Assembly: GCA_012518125.1 (NCBI GenBank)
Contig: JAAYTF010000072.1
Coordinates: forward strand, 1-64,000
DNA: 64,000 nucleotides
Reading direction: 5' to 3'
From: Bacilli bacterium
GTDB lineage: Bacteria > Bacillota > Bacilli > Bacillales > Amphibacillaceae
Numbering within the stretch: position 1 is the first letter of the stretch; each line of letters starts with the position of its first letter. The translations under genes were made by a program, and so were the position numbers. A model generated the notes under the pieces. It was given only the letters and a program-made list of their open reading frames with translations. It was not told where the DNA came from and did not search any database. Below, piece after piece: positions 1 through 9,767 of the stretch.

Positions 1-954
1 GAGAAAAGCGGGTATAAGGGGGTCAAAGAACGGAAAAACAACCGCTATTCTCCTGCTGTCATCCGACTTGCGAGCGAACATGGCATCGACTTGGAGACGA
101 TTGAAGGAACGGGTCTCGGCGGCCGCGTAACTCGCAAAGATGTCTTGCGTGCGATCGAAGCGGGAACGCAGCCGAAAAAAGAAAAAACCATGCCGGAAAA
201 AGCGAAAAAAGAGTTGACGGCTCCACCTGAAAAACAAGCGCCGGCCGTCGTCCATAAACAAGACCGTGAAATACCGGTCACCGGCGTCCGGAAAATTATC
301 GCGGAAAATATGGTCCGGTCAAAAACGGAAATCCCTCACGCATGGATGCAAGTGGAAGTCGATGTGACCGGTTTGGTGAAATTGCGCAACAAAGTGAAAG
401 ATGCCTTTAAAGAAAGAGAAGGTTTCACGCTCACGTATTTCCCATTCTTCATATACGCTGTTGCGCAAGCATTAAGAGAATTCCCTGAATTAAACAGCAC
501 GTGGGCGAAAGACAAAATCATCCAACGGCACGAAATCAACCTCTCCATCGCTGTTGCAAAAGAAAATGAATTGTACGTTCCTGTCATCAAACATGCTGAT
601 GATAAAAACATAAAAGGCATTGCCAAAGAATTGAACAGGCTCGTTGAAAAGACGTACGCCGGCAAGCTTACGCAAGATGATGTGTCAGGGGGTACTTTCA
701 CGGTGAACAATACTGGCGTGTTCGGGTCCGTTTCATCAATGGGCATCATCAACTATCCGCAAGCAGCGATCTTGCAGGTCGAAAAAATCGTCAAACGCCC
801 GGTCATCATCGACGACATGTTTGCAGCAAGGGATATCGTCAACTTGTCCTTGTCGATCGACCATCGCATCTTGGATGGATTGATTGCCGGACGCTTCATT
901 CAACGCGTAAAAGACATTTTGGAAAATATGAACGAAGATACAGTCGATATTTAA
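1..954 (+). CDS. bkdB: Dihydrolipoamide acyltransferase (E2) of branched-chain 2-oxoacid dehydrogenase, 5'-truncated by window
   Basis: Open frame 1 from the window edge; peripheral-subunit-binding segment (SPAVIRLASEHGIDLETIEGTGLGGRVTRKDV) and catalytic C-terminus (SIDHRILDGLIAGRF). Confidence 0.93.
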   Translation, partial: EKSGYKGVKERKNNRYSPAVIRLASEHGIDLETIEGTGLGGRVTRKDVLRAIEAGTQPKKEKTMPEKAKKELTAPPEKQAPAVVHKQDREIPVTGVRKIIAENMVRSKTEIPHAWMQVEVDVTGLVKLRNKVKDAFKEREGFTLTYFPFFIYAVAQALREFPELNSTWAKDKIIQRHEINLSIAVAKENELYVPVIKHADDKNIKGIAKELNRLVEKTYAGKLTQDDVSGGTFTVNNTGVFGSVSSMGIINYPQAAILQVEKIVKRPVIIDDMFAARDIVNLSLSIDHRILDGLIAGRFIQRVKDILENMNEDTVDI

Positions 955-965
955 CGAAAACGTCA

Positions 966-1013
966 AAAAAACTGTCATTTGCTCAATCGCTTAGGCAAAT
1001 GACAGTTTTTTTC
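966..1013 (+). terminator. Intrinsic terminator after bkd E2
   Basis: AAACTGTCATTTGC...GCAAATGACAGTTTTTTT stem plus T-tract. Confidence 0.85.
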
Positions 1014-1098
1014 TTTACAGCTTAAAATTGATATTCTAATTTGTTATTGTTAAAATATTTTAAAGAACAAAATTAAAATAATTAGGGGTTGAGTATAG

Positions 1099-1536
1099 AT
1101 GAATTACGAGCAATTTATCCAAGACGTCGTGCGCGTAGCACGTCAAGATATGGTAGAGGCTGGATATGAAGAATTGCGGACTCCTGAAGAAGTCGAAAAA
1201 GCGCTCGAACGAAAAGGGACGACATTGGTGATGATCAATTCGATCTGTGGCTGCGCCGGGGGCATTGCGCGCCCAGCGGCGAAACAAGCGATCCATTACG
1301 ACAAACGGCCGGATCATTTGGTCACCGTATTTGCTGGACAAGACCGCGAAGCGACGGAAAAAGCCCGTTCTTACTTCGGCGACTATCCACCATCTTCGCC
1401 ATCTTTCGCATTTTTGAAAGACGGCCAAATCGTGACTATGGTCGAACGCCACGAAATCGAAGGCCATACGCCGATGGAAGTGGTCAACAAATTGCAGGCC
1501 ATTTTCGATGAACATTGCGAGGATATGACGGAATAA
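1099..1536 (+). CDS. brxB: BrxA/BrxB family bacilliredoxin (YqiW type)
   Basis: Small thioredoxin-like ORF with CGC motif ([13 protein letters not shown]) and [11 protein letters not shown]. Confidence 0.92.
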   Translation: MNYEQFIQDVVRVARQDMVEAGYEELRTPEEVEKALERKGTTLVMINSICGCAGGIARPAAKQAIHYDKRPDHLVTVFAGQDREATEKARSYFGDYPPSSPSFAFLKDGQIVTMVERHEIEGHTPMEVVNKLQAIFDEHCEDMTE

Positions 1537-1540
1537 ATGG

Positions 1541-1575
1541 ACAAGACTGTTTGTTACAAACAGTCTTGTTTTTTA
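1541..1575 (+). terminator. Intrinsic terminator after bacilliredoxin
   Basis: ACAAGACTGTTTGttacAAACAGTCTTGTTTTTT. Confidence 0.85.
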
Positions 1576-1589
1576 AGAGGAGATGACCC

Positions 1590-2573
1590 GTGAAAATTGG
1601 CTATCGAACGATCAAAACAGCGATCGCCACGCCGATTGCTGTTTTTATTTCGCAAATGCTTGATGTATCCAACATCGTCGCAGCGGGCATTTTGACGATC
1701 CTTTGCATCCAACCTTCGCGGAAAAAATCCGTGCTCACCGCTTGGGAACGATTTAGCGCGTGCCTTTTGGCAGTCGTGTTTTCGATCGTTTTTTTCGAAC
1801 TGCTCGGATACTCGATTGTTACACTCGGCTTGCTGCTCGCTTTTTTTATACCCGCGGCAGTGTTTTTGAAAATAGACAGTGGCATTTTGACCGGCACCGT
1901 CATCACCTTGAACATTTTTCACTTCGGCATGATCAATACGACGTTTATTAAAGAGCAGCTAATGCTCATCGGCATCGGGATTGGCACCGGCCTCGTCGTA
2001 AACCTCTACATGCCAAGTATGGACAAACAATTGCAATCGCTGCAAAAACAACTGGAAGAGAAATTCAAAATCATCTTCAAGGAAATCGCCCGTTTTCTCC
2101 GGGAAGAAACATACGATTGGCAAGGGAAGGAAATCACCGACGTTTATGACATTTTTGAAGTCGCCGAGGAACTCGTCGAGCGCGACAAGGAAAATCATTT
2201 TTTCCGCGGGACGCACTTTTATGAAGCATATTTTACGATGCGGAAACGGCAATTTTCATTAATGAAACAGATGCTCCCGGTTGTCACACGCATCCCTAAA
2301 GAAGAGGGGCTCGAGATCGCCGAATTTTTCGAAACGTTGAGCGAAGCGATTCATCCGGGGGATACGTCGGTCATTTATTTGCAAAAGATAAATGATTTGA
2401 AAAAACGGTTGGAAGAAAAACCGTTGCCGAAAACGAAAGAAGAGTTACATGCGCGTGCCAACCTTTTTCAATTGTTGTTTCTCATCGAGGCGTATTTGCA
2501 ACTAAAAACGAATTATTTCACCTACAATAAAAAAGGAAGACAAGGAATCTTTCGTTCCCGTCTTCCACTTTAG
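1590..2573 (+). CDS. Aromatic acid exporter family membrane protein (YqjA-like)
   Basis: GTG start; N-terminal hydrophobic helices (MKIGYRTIKTAIATPIAVFISQML) and long cytoplasmic C-terminal domain. Confidence 0.8.
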   Translation: MKIGYRTIKTAIATPIAVFISQMLDVSNIVAAGILTILCIQPSRKKSVLTAWERFSACLLAVVFSIVFFELLGYSIVTLGLLLAFFIPAAVFLKIDSGILTGTVITLNIFHFGMINTTFIKEQLMLIGIGIGTGLVVNLYMPSMDKQLQSLQKQLEEKFKIIFKEIARFLREETYDWQGKEITDVYDIFEVAEELVERDKENHFFRGTHFYEAYFTMRKRQFSLMKQMLPVVTRIPKEEGLEIAEFFETLSEAIHPGDTSVIYLQKINDLKKRLEEKPLPKTKEELHARANLFQLLFLIEAYLQLKTNYFTYNKKGRQGIFRSRLPL

Positions 2574-2707
2574 AGCAGTGCAATGCCGCTGAATCCAGCA
2601 GTAAGCATCGATATGACCATCAAAAACACTAAAAAATAAATGAAAACTTTACGTCTTTTTTCGCGTCTGCTAGGTTTTTTTGGCATGTTTTTTTGTTTTT
2701 TTGACAC
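2570..2707 (-). CDS. 45-aa single-TM basic miniprotein, candidate Prli42-like stressosome-associated protein
   Basis: Not in the ORF track (<60 aa). Minus-strand GTG start with AGAGGTG 7 nt upstream; translation MSKKQKNMPKKPSRREKRRKVFIYFLVFLMVISMLTAGFSGIALL; basic N-terminus followed by one TM segment. Confidence 0.7.
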   Translation of the reverse strand: MSKKQKNMPKKPSRREKRRKVFIYFLVFLMVISMLTAGFSGIALL

Positions 2708-2807
2708 TACCGCACACCTCTTTATACTATATATATGTATATTGTAGCTTTTAATGATAAAATGGACAAGTGTACACCGTTAATTTTGAATGGAGGATCA
2801 TGGAATT

Positions 2808-3239
2808 ATGCAAACAACTCGAAAAAGCCCGAAAAAAATCGCACATATCGGGATCGCTGTTCGCAACCTCGAAGACACGTTGCCATTTTATACAGAACAG
2901 CTCGGACTTGAACTTGAAGGGGTTGAAGAAGTCGAAAGCGAACAAGTGAAAGTCGCCTTTTTGAAAATCGGTGAAACGAAAATCGAATTGCTCGAACCGT
3001 TAAGCGAAGCTTCAGCCATCCATAAATATTTGGAGAAAAACGGCGAAGGCATCCACCATATCGCATTAGAAGTGGATGACATTGAAGCGCGCTTAAAACA
3101 TTTGAAAGAAAACGGTGTCCGCCTCATCAACGAGGAACCAAAAATCGGTGCAGCAAATGCGAAAATTGCCTTTTTGCACCCGAAATCCTCGTATGGCGTA
3201 CTATATGAATTATGTCAATACGAAGGAAGTGAAGCATAA
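2808..3239 (+). CDS. mce: Methylmalonyl-CoA epimerase (glyoxalase fold)
   Basis: KKIAHIGIAVRNLEDTLPFY...GEGIHHIALEVDDIEA; RBS GGAGG upstream of ATG 2808. Confidence 0.9.
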   Translation: MQTTRKSPKKIAHIGIAVRNLEDTLPFYTEQLGLELEGVEEVESEQVKVAFLKIGETKIELLEPLSEASAIHKYLEKNGEGIHHIALEVDDIEARLKHLKENGVRLINEEPKIGAANAKIAFLHPKSSYGVLYELCQYEGSEA

Positions 3240-4789
3240 TGGATATTTACGAAAAGATTGATGAACTGTATCACCGCAGAAGACTTGTCGAACTTGGCGG
3301 CGGCGATGAAAAGATCGAGCAGCAATATAAAAGAGGAAAATTAACGGCAAGAGATCGCATCAATTATTTGCTCGATGAAGACTCATTCGTCGAATTGAAT
3401 CCGTTTATGGAACACCGTGCGAAAGACTTCGGCATGGATAAAGTCAAAGCTTACGGCGAAGGGGTCGTCACCGGCTACGGGAAAATCAACGGCCGTCCTG
3501 TCTACATTTTCGCACAAGATTTCACCGTGTTCGGTGGCGCTTTAGGCGAAATGCACGCGAAAAAAATTGCCAACATCATGGATTTGGCTGCCAAAAATGG
3601 CGTGCCAATCATCGGCCTAAACGACTCCGGCGGTGCGCGCATCCAAGAAGGGGTCGCGTCTTTGGACGGTTATGGACACATTTTCTACCGCAACTCGATC
3701 TACTCTGGCGTCGTGCCGCAAATTTCTGTCATCATGGGGCCAAACGCGGGTGGAGCCGTTTATTCGCCTGCGATTACGGACTTTATCATCATGGTTGAAA
3801 AAACGTCCAAGATGTTCATTACCGGCCCGAAAGTCATCGAAGCGGTGACGGGAGAAAAAATTTCCGACGAAGATTTAGGTGGAGCGAGAGTCCACAACAC
3901 AAAAAGCGGCAACGCCCATTTCAGTGCGAAAACGGAAGAGGAAGCGTTAGATCTCGTCAAAAAACTGCTCAGCTATATGCCGAACAACTTTAAAGAAAAA
4001 CCGCCGGTCGTCCCTTATGAAAAAGACGACGACCATTACCGCGGCGATTTGACGGAAATCGTACCATTTGATACGACAAAACCATATGATATTAAAGACG
4101 TCATCAACGAAGTAGTCGACGAAGGAAGTTTCTTTGAAGTACATAAAGATTTTGCGAAAAACATGGTCGTAGGTTTCGCAAGAATCGCCGGACGTCCAGT
4201 CGGTTTAGTGTGCAACCAACCGAAGTACATGGCTGGAGGGCTCGATATCGATTCGAGCGACAAAGCGGCTCGCTTTATTCGTTTCTGTGACGCATTCAAC
4301 ATTCCGATCATCACGTTTGAAGACGTGACCGGTTTCTTCCCGGGCGTCCAACAAGAACACGGCGGCATCATCCGTCACGGGGCGAAAATTTTATACGCTT
4401 ATTCGGAAGCGACCGTGCCGAAAATCACCGTCATCGTACGCAAAGCTTACGGCGGTGCGTACGTGGCATTAAACAGTAAAGCGATCGGTGCCGATATCGT
4501 CTATGCATGGCCGAATGCGGAAATAGCCGTCATGGGCCCTGAAGGGGCTGCCAACATCATCTTCGCAAAAGAAATCGCCGAAAGCGATGACCCGGAAAGA
4601 ACACGTCAAGAAAAAATCAACGAATATAAACAAAAGTTCGCCAACCCTTATGTCGCCGCAGGGCTCGGCATCGTCGATGATGTCATCGATCCGCGTGACA
4701 CGCGACTAAAACTCGTTCAAGCGTTGGAAATGCTTGAAAACAAAGATGAAAAACGCCCTGAGAAAAAACACGGAAATATCCCATTATAA
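3239..4789 (+). CDS. yqjD: Acyl-CoA carboxylase carboxyltransferase subunit (YqjD, propionyl/methylmalonyl-CoA type)
   Basis: 516-aa carboxyltransferase with GGARIQEGVASLDGYG and MGPEGAANIIFAKEI; overlaps the epimerase stop. Confidence 0.92.
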   Translation: MDIYEKIDELYHRRRLVELGGGDEKIEQQYKRGKLTARDRINYLLDEDSFVELNPFMEHRAKDFGMDKVKAYGEGVVTGYGKINGRPVYIFAQDFTVFGGALGEMHAKKIANIMDLAAKNGVPIIGLNDSGGARIQEGVASLDGYGHIFYRNSIYSGVVPQISVIMGPNAGGAVYSPAITDFIIMVEKTSKMFITGPKVIEAVTGEKISDEDLGGARVHNTKSGNAHFSAKTEEEALDLVKKLLSYMPNNFKEKPPVVPYEKDDDHYRGDLTEIVPFDTTKPYDIKDVINEVVDEGSFFEVHKDFAKNMVVGFARIAGRPVGLVCNQPKYMAGGLDIDSSDKAARFIRFCDAFNIPIITFEDVTGFFPGVQQEHGGIIRHGAKILYAYSEATVPKITVIVRKAYGGAYVALNSKAIGADIVYAWPNAEIAVMGPEGAANIIFAKEIAESDDPERTRQEKINEYKQKFANPYVAAGLGIVDDVIDPRDTRLKLVQALEMLENKDEKRPEKKHGNIPL

Positions 4790-4813
4790 AAAAATTAAAG
4801 GGGAATGAGAGCG

Positions 4814-5944
4814 ATGGTTCAAATCAACAAAGAACGGTTAATCAATCGTTTTATCGAGTTGGTTCAAATTGACTCGGAAACAAAACATGAAGCAAGCATT
4901 GCCGCTTACATGAAACGTGAACTTGAAAAATTAAACGTGATCGTCGAAGAGGACGAGGCAAGGACGAAGACAGGACACGAAGCAAACAACATCATCGGGA
5001 CGTTGAAAGGGACCGGTTCTCATTCTCGCTCCATCTTTTTCTCATCCCATATGGACACCGTCACGCCAGGTCAAAACGTCAAGCCGCAAATAAAAGACGG
5101 CTGGATCACTTCGGATGGAACGACCATTTTGGGAGCCGATGATAAAGCGGGAATTGCTGTCATTTTTGAGCTGATCCACGTCTTAATAGAAAACGATATT
5201 GACCACGGTGACATCCAGTTTATTTTTACCGTCGGTGAAGAATCCGGCCTTGCTGGGGCAAAAGCGCTCGACCGTTCATTGATCGATAGCGAATTCGGCT
5301 TTGTCCTTGACAGTGACGGTCCGGTCGGCAATATCGTCGTTGCCGCTCCTTACCAGACGAAATTTACCGCTGAAATTTTCGGCAAATCGGCGCACGCCGG
5401 TGTGGCACCGGAAAAAGGGGTTTCAGCGATTACGACAGCGGCCAAAGCGATTGCCAAAATGACGCTCGGCCGAATCGATGAAGAAACGACGGCGAATATC
5501 AGTTATTTCCAAGGCGGAAAAAAGGCGCAGACGAATATCGTCACCGATTACGTCTATATCGAAGGCGAAGCCCGTTCCATCCAAAAAGATAAACTCGACC
5601 GCTTGATTGACGACATACGCAAACATTTCGAAATGACGGCAACAACGTTTGGGGCAAAAGCGGCGTTGACGTTCACCGAAATGTACCCGGGCTTTTCGAT
5701 CAATCAAGAACACGAAGTTGTAAAAATTGCCCAACGGGCGGCAAAAAGCTTGAATCTTTCCAGCGAACTTTTGACAAGCGGCGGAGGAAGCGACGCCAAC
5801 ATTTTCAATTCCATCGGCATTCCGACCGTCAATTTGTCCGTCGGTTATGAACACATTCATACGACGAACGAAAGAATTTTAATTGATGATTTGGTTCGTT
5901 TGGCCGAATTGTCCGTCGAAATCGTCAAACAGTCGTTCCGTTGA
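4814..5944 (+). CDS. M20 family metallopeptidase (peptidase T-like, YqjE)
   Basis: FFSSHMDTVTPG, GADDKAGIAV, VGEESGLAGAKAL, SGGGSDANIFN metal-ligand motifs. Confidence 0.88.
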   Translation: MVQINKERLINRFIELVQIDSETKHEASIAAYMKRELEKLNVIVEEDEARTKTGHEANNIIGTLKGTGSHSRSIFFSSHMDTVTPGQNVKPQIKDGWITSDGTTILGADDKAGIAVIFELIHVLIENDIDHGDIQFIFTVGEESGLAGAKALDRSLIDSEFGFVLDSDGPVGNIVVAAPYQTKFTAEIFGKSAHAGVAPEKGVSAITTAAKAIAKMTLGRIDEETTANISYFQGGKKAQTNIVTDYVYIEGEARSIQKDKLDRLIDDIRKHFEMTATTFGAKAALTFTEMYPGFSINQEHEVVKIAQRAAKSLNLSSELLTSGGGSDANIFNSIGIPTVNLSVGYEHIHTTNERILIDDLVRLAELSVEIVKQSFR

Positions 5945-5973
5945 CCAACTCCAATCCAAAAGGGCGAGTTTTC

Positions 5974-7221
5974 ATGGCAAAAAGCAGAGTGATTTTTCAC
6001 GTTGACATGAACAGTTTTTATGCATCCGTGGAAATGGCGCACAATAAAGCGTTGAAAGGGAAACCTGTCGCCATCGCGGGAAACCCGAAGGAAAGAAGGG
6101 GCATCATCGTAACGAGCAGCTACGAAGCCCGGGCGTACGGGGTCAAAACGACGATGCCAGTTTGGGAAGCGAAAAAGCTGTGCCCGGATTTGATCGTCAT
6201 TCCGCCGAATTTTCCGCTTTACCGCAAAATGTCGGCAAAAATTTTCAAACGCCTTGCCGAATTTACACCGATCATCGAGCCGGTTTCCATCGATGAAGGT
6301 TACATGGACGTGACGAATCACCCGACGCACCCTGTTAAATTGGCAAAACAAGTGCAACAAGCCTTGCTTAAAGAACTCGATATTCCTTGCAGCATCGGCA
6401 TCGGCCCGAACAAATTCCTTGCCAAAACCGCTTCAGACATGAAAAAACCCCTCGGCATCACCATATTGCGGATCCGTGATTTGCCTCAAAAATTGTGGCC
6501 GTTGCCGATTGATAAAATGTACGGCGTCGGCAAAAAAACGGCTGAAAAAATGCGCAAACTGAACATTCAGACGATCGGCGACTTGGCCAAAGCGGATGTT
6601 TACGCCTTGTCAAAAATGTTGGGCATAAACGGCGAACGGCTCATTCAACGGGCAAACGGCATCGACCCGAGAAGAGTCGATCCGGATGCGGTCCACGATT
6701 TTAAAAGCATCGGCAACTCGACGACATTGCCTTATGACACCATCGATGAAGCAAAAATCAAACAAGTGTTGGCCAATTTGACCGAAAGGGTGGAAGAACG
6801 GCTCTATCGGAGGCATTTAAAAGGCAAAACCGTGCAGCTGATGATCCGCTACTACGACCGAAAGACGATTACACGCAGCAAAAAGCTGCAGCAATACGTG
6901 CAGACGAAGGAAGAAATTCTGCCGGTCATCCTCTATCTGTTGGAGGAACATTGGAACCGGAAGCCTGTCCGTCTGCTCGGTGTCACCGTCCAAGATTTGT
7001 TGGAAGAAAAATATGTCGTCGAGCAGCTCGATTTGTTCACGTACGAAAAGCGCAACCGTGAAATCGCCATGGAAAAGACGGTGGAACGGTTGAAAGAAAA
7101 ATACGGGGAACGGGCGTTTGTAAATTGGAAAGACGAACCATTCACCGACGAAGAGAGCGAACTTTACCGGACGAGCTTCCAAAAAGATTTCCTCGACGAT
7201 TACAAAGAAATCGATGAATAA
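5974..7221 (+). CDS. dinB: DNA polymerase IV (Y-family)
   Basis: FHVDMNSFYASVE, SIDEGYMDVT, CSIGIGPNKFLAKTASD. Confidence 0.95.
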   Translation: MAKSRVIFHVDMNSFYASVEMAHNKALKGKPVAIAGNPKERRGIIVTSSYEARAYGVKTTMPVWEAKKLCPDLIVIPPNFPLYRKMSAKIFKRLAEFTPIIEPVSIDEGYMDVTNHPTHPVKLAKQVQQALLKELDIPCSIGIGPNKFLAKTASDMKKPLGITILRIRDLPQKLWPLPIDKMYGVGKKTAEKMRKLNIQTIGDLAKADVYALSKMLGINGERLIQRANGIDPRRVDPDAVHDFKSIGNSTTLPYDTIDEAKIKQVLANLTERVEERLYRRHLKGKTVQLMIRYYDRKTITRSKKLQQYVQTKEEILPVILYLLEEHWNRKPVRLLGVTVQDLLEEKYVVEQLDLFTYEKRNREIAMEKTVERLKEKYGERAFVNWKDEPFTDEESELYRTSFQKDFLDDYKEIDE

Positions 7222-7253
7222 AAAAACACCGGAAAGGATTCCGGCGTTTTTTT
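7221..7253. terminator. Bidirectional terminator between dinB and aldehyde dehydrogenase
   Basis: AAAAAAACACCGGAAaggaTTCCGGCGTTTTTTT between convergent genes. Confidence 0.85.
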
Positions 7254-8613
7254 ATTTTAACAACGTTTTGGCGACCGCTTCGTTCAACTTTCCGCCTGGA
7301 TAACGGACCGGCAAATCGTAAAATGTCGTCTGCCGCAAGACGCTCTTCCGATGGGAAAACGTTTCAAAGCTGAACTTGCCGTGGTAAGCCCCCATTCCAC
7401 TTGCACCGACGCCGCCGAACGGCAAATGAGGGTGGGCGACATGGTACAGCGTATCATTCACGCAACCTCCGCCGAAAGAGATTGAATGAAACAGCTTTTC
7501 TTCATTCTTTTTGTTGTTTCCAAAATAATAGAGCGCAAGCGGTCTTTCGTGTTGTTGGATCGTTGCGATGACTTCGTCCAAATCCCGATACGACATGACC
7601 GGCAAAATCGGCCCAAATATTTCTTCCTGCATGACCGGATCGTCCCACGTGACATCCGTTACGATCGTCGGTTCGATCGTCAACGTTTCTTTGCTGTAAT
7701 TTCCACCGTGATAAATTTTCACATTTTCCAACAAGCCCAAAAGCCGTTCAAAATGGTTTTTGTTGATGATGCGCGCATAATCTTCATTTTTCAACGGACG
7801 TTTGCTGTAAAAGTGCTGAATGTACTTTTTCATCGCTTTCAACAGTTTCATATACACTTTTTCGTGCACGTAAACGTAATCCGGCGCGATGCACGTCTGA
7901 CCAGCGTTCGTGTATTTCCCCCAGACGATCCGTTTTGCCGCAAGTCCGACGTTGACATCCCGGTCGACGATCGTCGGGCTCTTTCCACCCAGCTCCAACG
8001 TGACGGGTGTTAAATGTTTGCTCGCTTTTTCCATGATGATTTTGCCGACTCGTGTACTGCCCGTAAAGAAAATGTAATCGAATTTTTGTTCGAGCAGTTG
8101 TTCCGTCGTTTCTTTTCCGCCTTCGACGACGGCGACAAACGTTTCGGAAAACGTGTCGGAAATCATTTGATGAAGCAAATGCGACGAATGGATCGCCAGT
8201 TCAGACGGCTTGATGACGACCGTATTGCCAGCGGCGATCGCCCCGATGGCGGGCAAGAGCGAAAGTTGAAACGGATAGTTCCACGGCGATATGTTCAAGA
8301 CGACGCCGTACGGCTCGTATGTGATGTAACTTTTCGTCCCTTTGTGCGTAAGCGGGGCTGGGACTTCTTCATCTTTCATCCAATCTTTCAAATGTTTTAA
8401 CATAAAATCGATTTCGCTGTAAAGGATGCCAATTTCCGTTGTGAATGATTCATGTCGCGATTTGTTCAAGTCGGCTTTTAACGCTCGATACATGTCTTTT
8501 TCATACTTTTTGATCATCGATTTGAACTTTTTCAACTGTTCGATGCGAAAATCGTACGTCCTAGTCTCCCCGGAAAGGAAGTATCCTCTCTGTTTGGCGA
8601 CGAGCTCCTTCAC
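7252..8613 (-). CDS. Aldehyde dehydrogenase (YwdH-like)
   Basis: FTGSTRVGKIIMEKASKHLTPVTLELGGKSP, GQTCIAPDYV. Confidence 0.93.
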   Translation of the reverse strand: MKELVAKQRGYFLSGETRTYDFRIEQLKKFKSMIKKYEKDMYRALKADLNKSRHESFTTEIGILYSEIDFMLKHLKDWMKDEEVPAPLTHKGTKSYITYEPYGVVLNISPWNYPFQLSLLPAIGAIAAGNTVVIKPSELAIHSSHLLHQMISDTFSETFVAVVEGGKETTEQLLEQKFDYIFFTGSTRVGKIIMEKASKHLTPVTLELGGKSPTIVDRDVNVGLAAKRIVWGKYTNAGQTCIAPDYVYVHEKVYMKLLKAMKKYIQHFYSKRPLKNEDYARIINKNHFERLLGLLENVKIYHGGNYSKETLTIEPTIVTDVTWDDPVMQEEIFGPILPVMSYRDLDEVIATIQQHERPLALYYFGNNKKNEEKLFHSISFGGGCVNDTLYHVAHPHLPFGGVGASGMGAYHGKFSFETFSHRKSVLRQTTFYDLPVRYPGGKLNEAVAKTLLK

Positions 8614-8634
8614 GAACCATCAACTCCTTCATCA

Positions 8635-9555
8635 TTATTTGATTTTATACGTAAAGAGGTCGTAGGCGATTTTCGTGTTGTCAAATACGTCCGTGGCCTC
8701 TTTTAAGAGCGTATCTTTGACGGTCAATTGATAGCGAGATGAAATATGGGTCAAAATGAGCTGTTTGACAGACGCTTTTTTTGCCAATGTCGCAGCTTCA
8801 TGGGCGGTTGCATGATGATATTGCTTCGCCAGATCTTTTTTCGAATGATCGAATGTCGCTTCATGGACGAGCACATCCGAACCTTTGATGAAAGGGATGA
8901 AGTTTTCGTTGTACTTTGTGTCGCCGAAAATCGTGATGACTTTACCTTTTTTTGGCGGACCGACGACATCTTTCCGGTAAATGACCGTTCCATCTTCAAG
9001 CACCGTTTTTTCTTGTTCTTTGATTTTACGGTAAATCGGCCCAGGTTTGATGCCCATATTTATTAATTTGTCGACGAGCAACTCGCCGATTTGGTCCTTT
9101 TCTGTGATCCGAAAACCGAAACTTGTAATATTATGGTCCAATTTCTTCGTTTCAACGATGAAACGTTCGTTTTCCAAAATTTTTCCTTCTTGCTCAATTT
9201 CGACGTAATGGATCGGATACGTGAGATGTGTGCGGCTGACGGATAGGCTCGTTGCGACGAATTTTTTGATGCCCGGTGGGCCGTAAATCGTCACCGGCTC
9301 CTCGCCATCCAAAAATGAACGGCTGCTTAACAATCCCGGTAAGCCGAATATGTGATCCCCATGCAAATGGGTAATGAAAATGTTCGTGATTTTACGTGGT
9401 TTCAACGTCGTGCGCAAAATTTTGTGCTGCGTCGCTTCACCACAATCAAACAACCACAATTCATTGATTTCATGCAGCAAATTCAACATGATCGCCGATA
9501 CGTTTCTCTCTTTAGAAGGCATTCCTGCTGCAGTCCCCAAAAACGTAAGTTCCAT
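8635..9555 (-). CDS. rnz: Ribonuclease Z
   Basis: Metallo-beta-lactamase HLHGDHIFGLPGLL; MELTFLGTAAGMPSKERNVSA N-terminus. Confidence 0.95.
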   Translation of the reverse strand: MELTFLGTAAGMPSKERNVSAIMLNLLHEINELWLFDCGEATQHKILRTTLKPRKITNIFITHLHGDHIFGLPGLLSSRSFLDGEEPVTIYGPPGIKKFVATSLSVSRTHLTYPIHYVEIEQEGKILENERFIVETKKLDHNITSFGFRITEKDQIGELLVDKLINMGIKPGPIYRKIKEQEKTVLEDGTVIYRKDVVGPPKKGKVITIFGDTKYNENFIPFIKGSDVLVHEATFDHSKKDLAKQYHHATAHEAATLAKKASVKQLILTHISSRYQLTVKDTLLKEATDVFDNTKIAYDLFTYKIK

Positions 9556-9698
9556 TCGTCATGACTCCTCAAACTCTTGATTTTGGAATATATACGTATT
9601 CTACCATATAAATAAACATAAATTAAAAATCTAATGAAGTAAACTTGAAGGAGTGTCTTTTTCAAAATTGTAAACATTGTTTATCAAAAAGAACAACG

Positions 9699-9727
9699 TT
9701 GACATTCGAACACAATTGATTTAAGAT
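9699..9727 (+). promoter_or_regulatory. Sigma-A type promoter for acyl-CoA dehydrogenase
   Basis: TTGACA-17 nt-TAAGAT. Confidence 0.65.
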
Positions 9728-9767
9728 GAATAAAGAAGGATCGAAATATTTTTGCGAGGTGGTTAAA

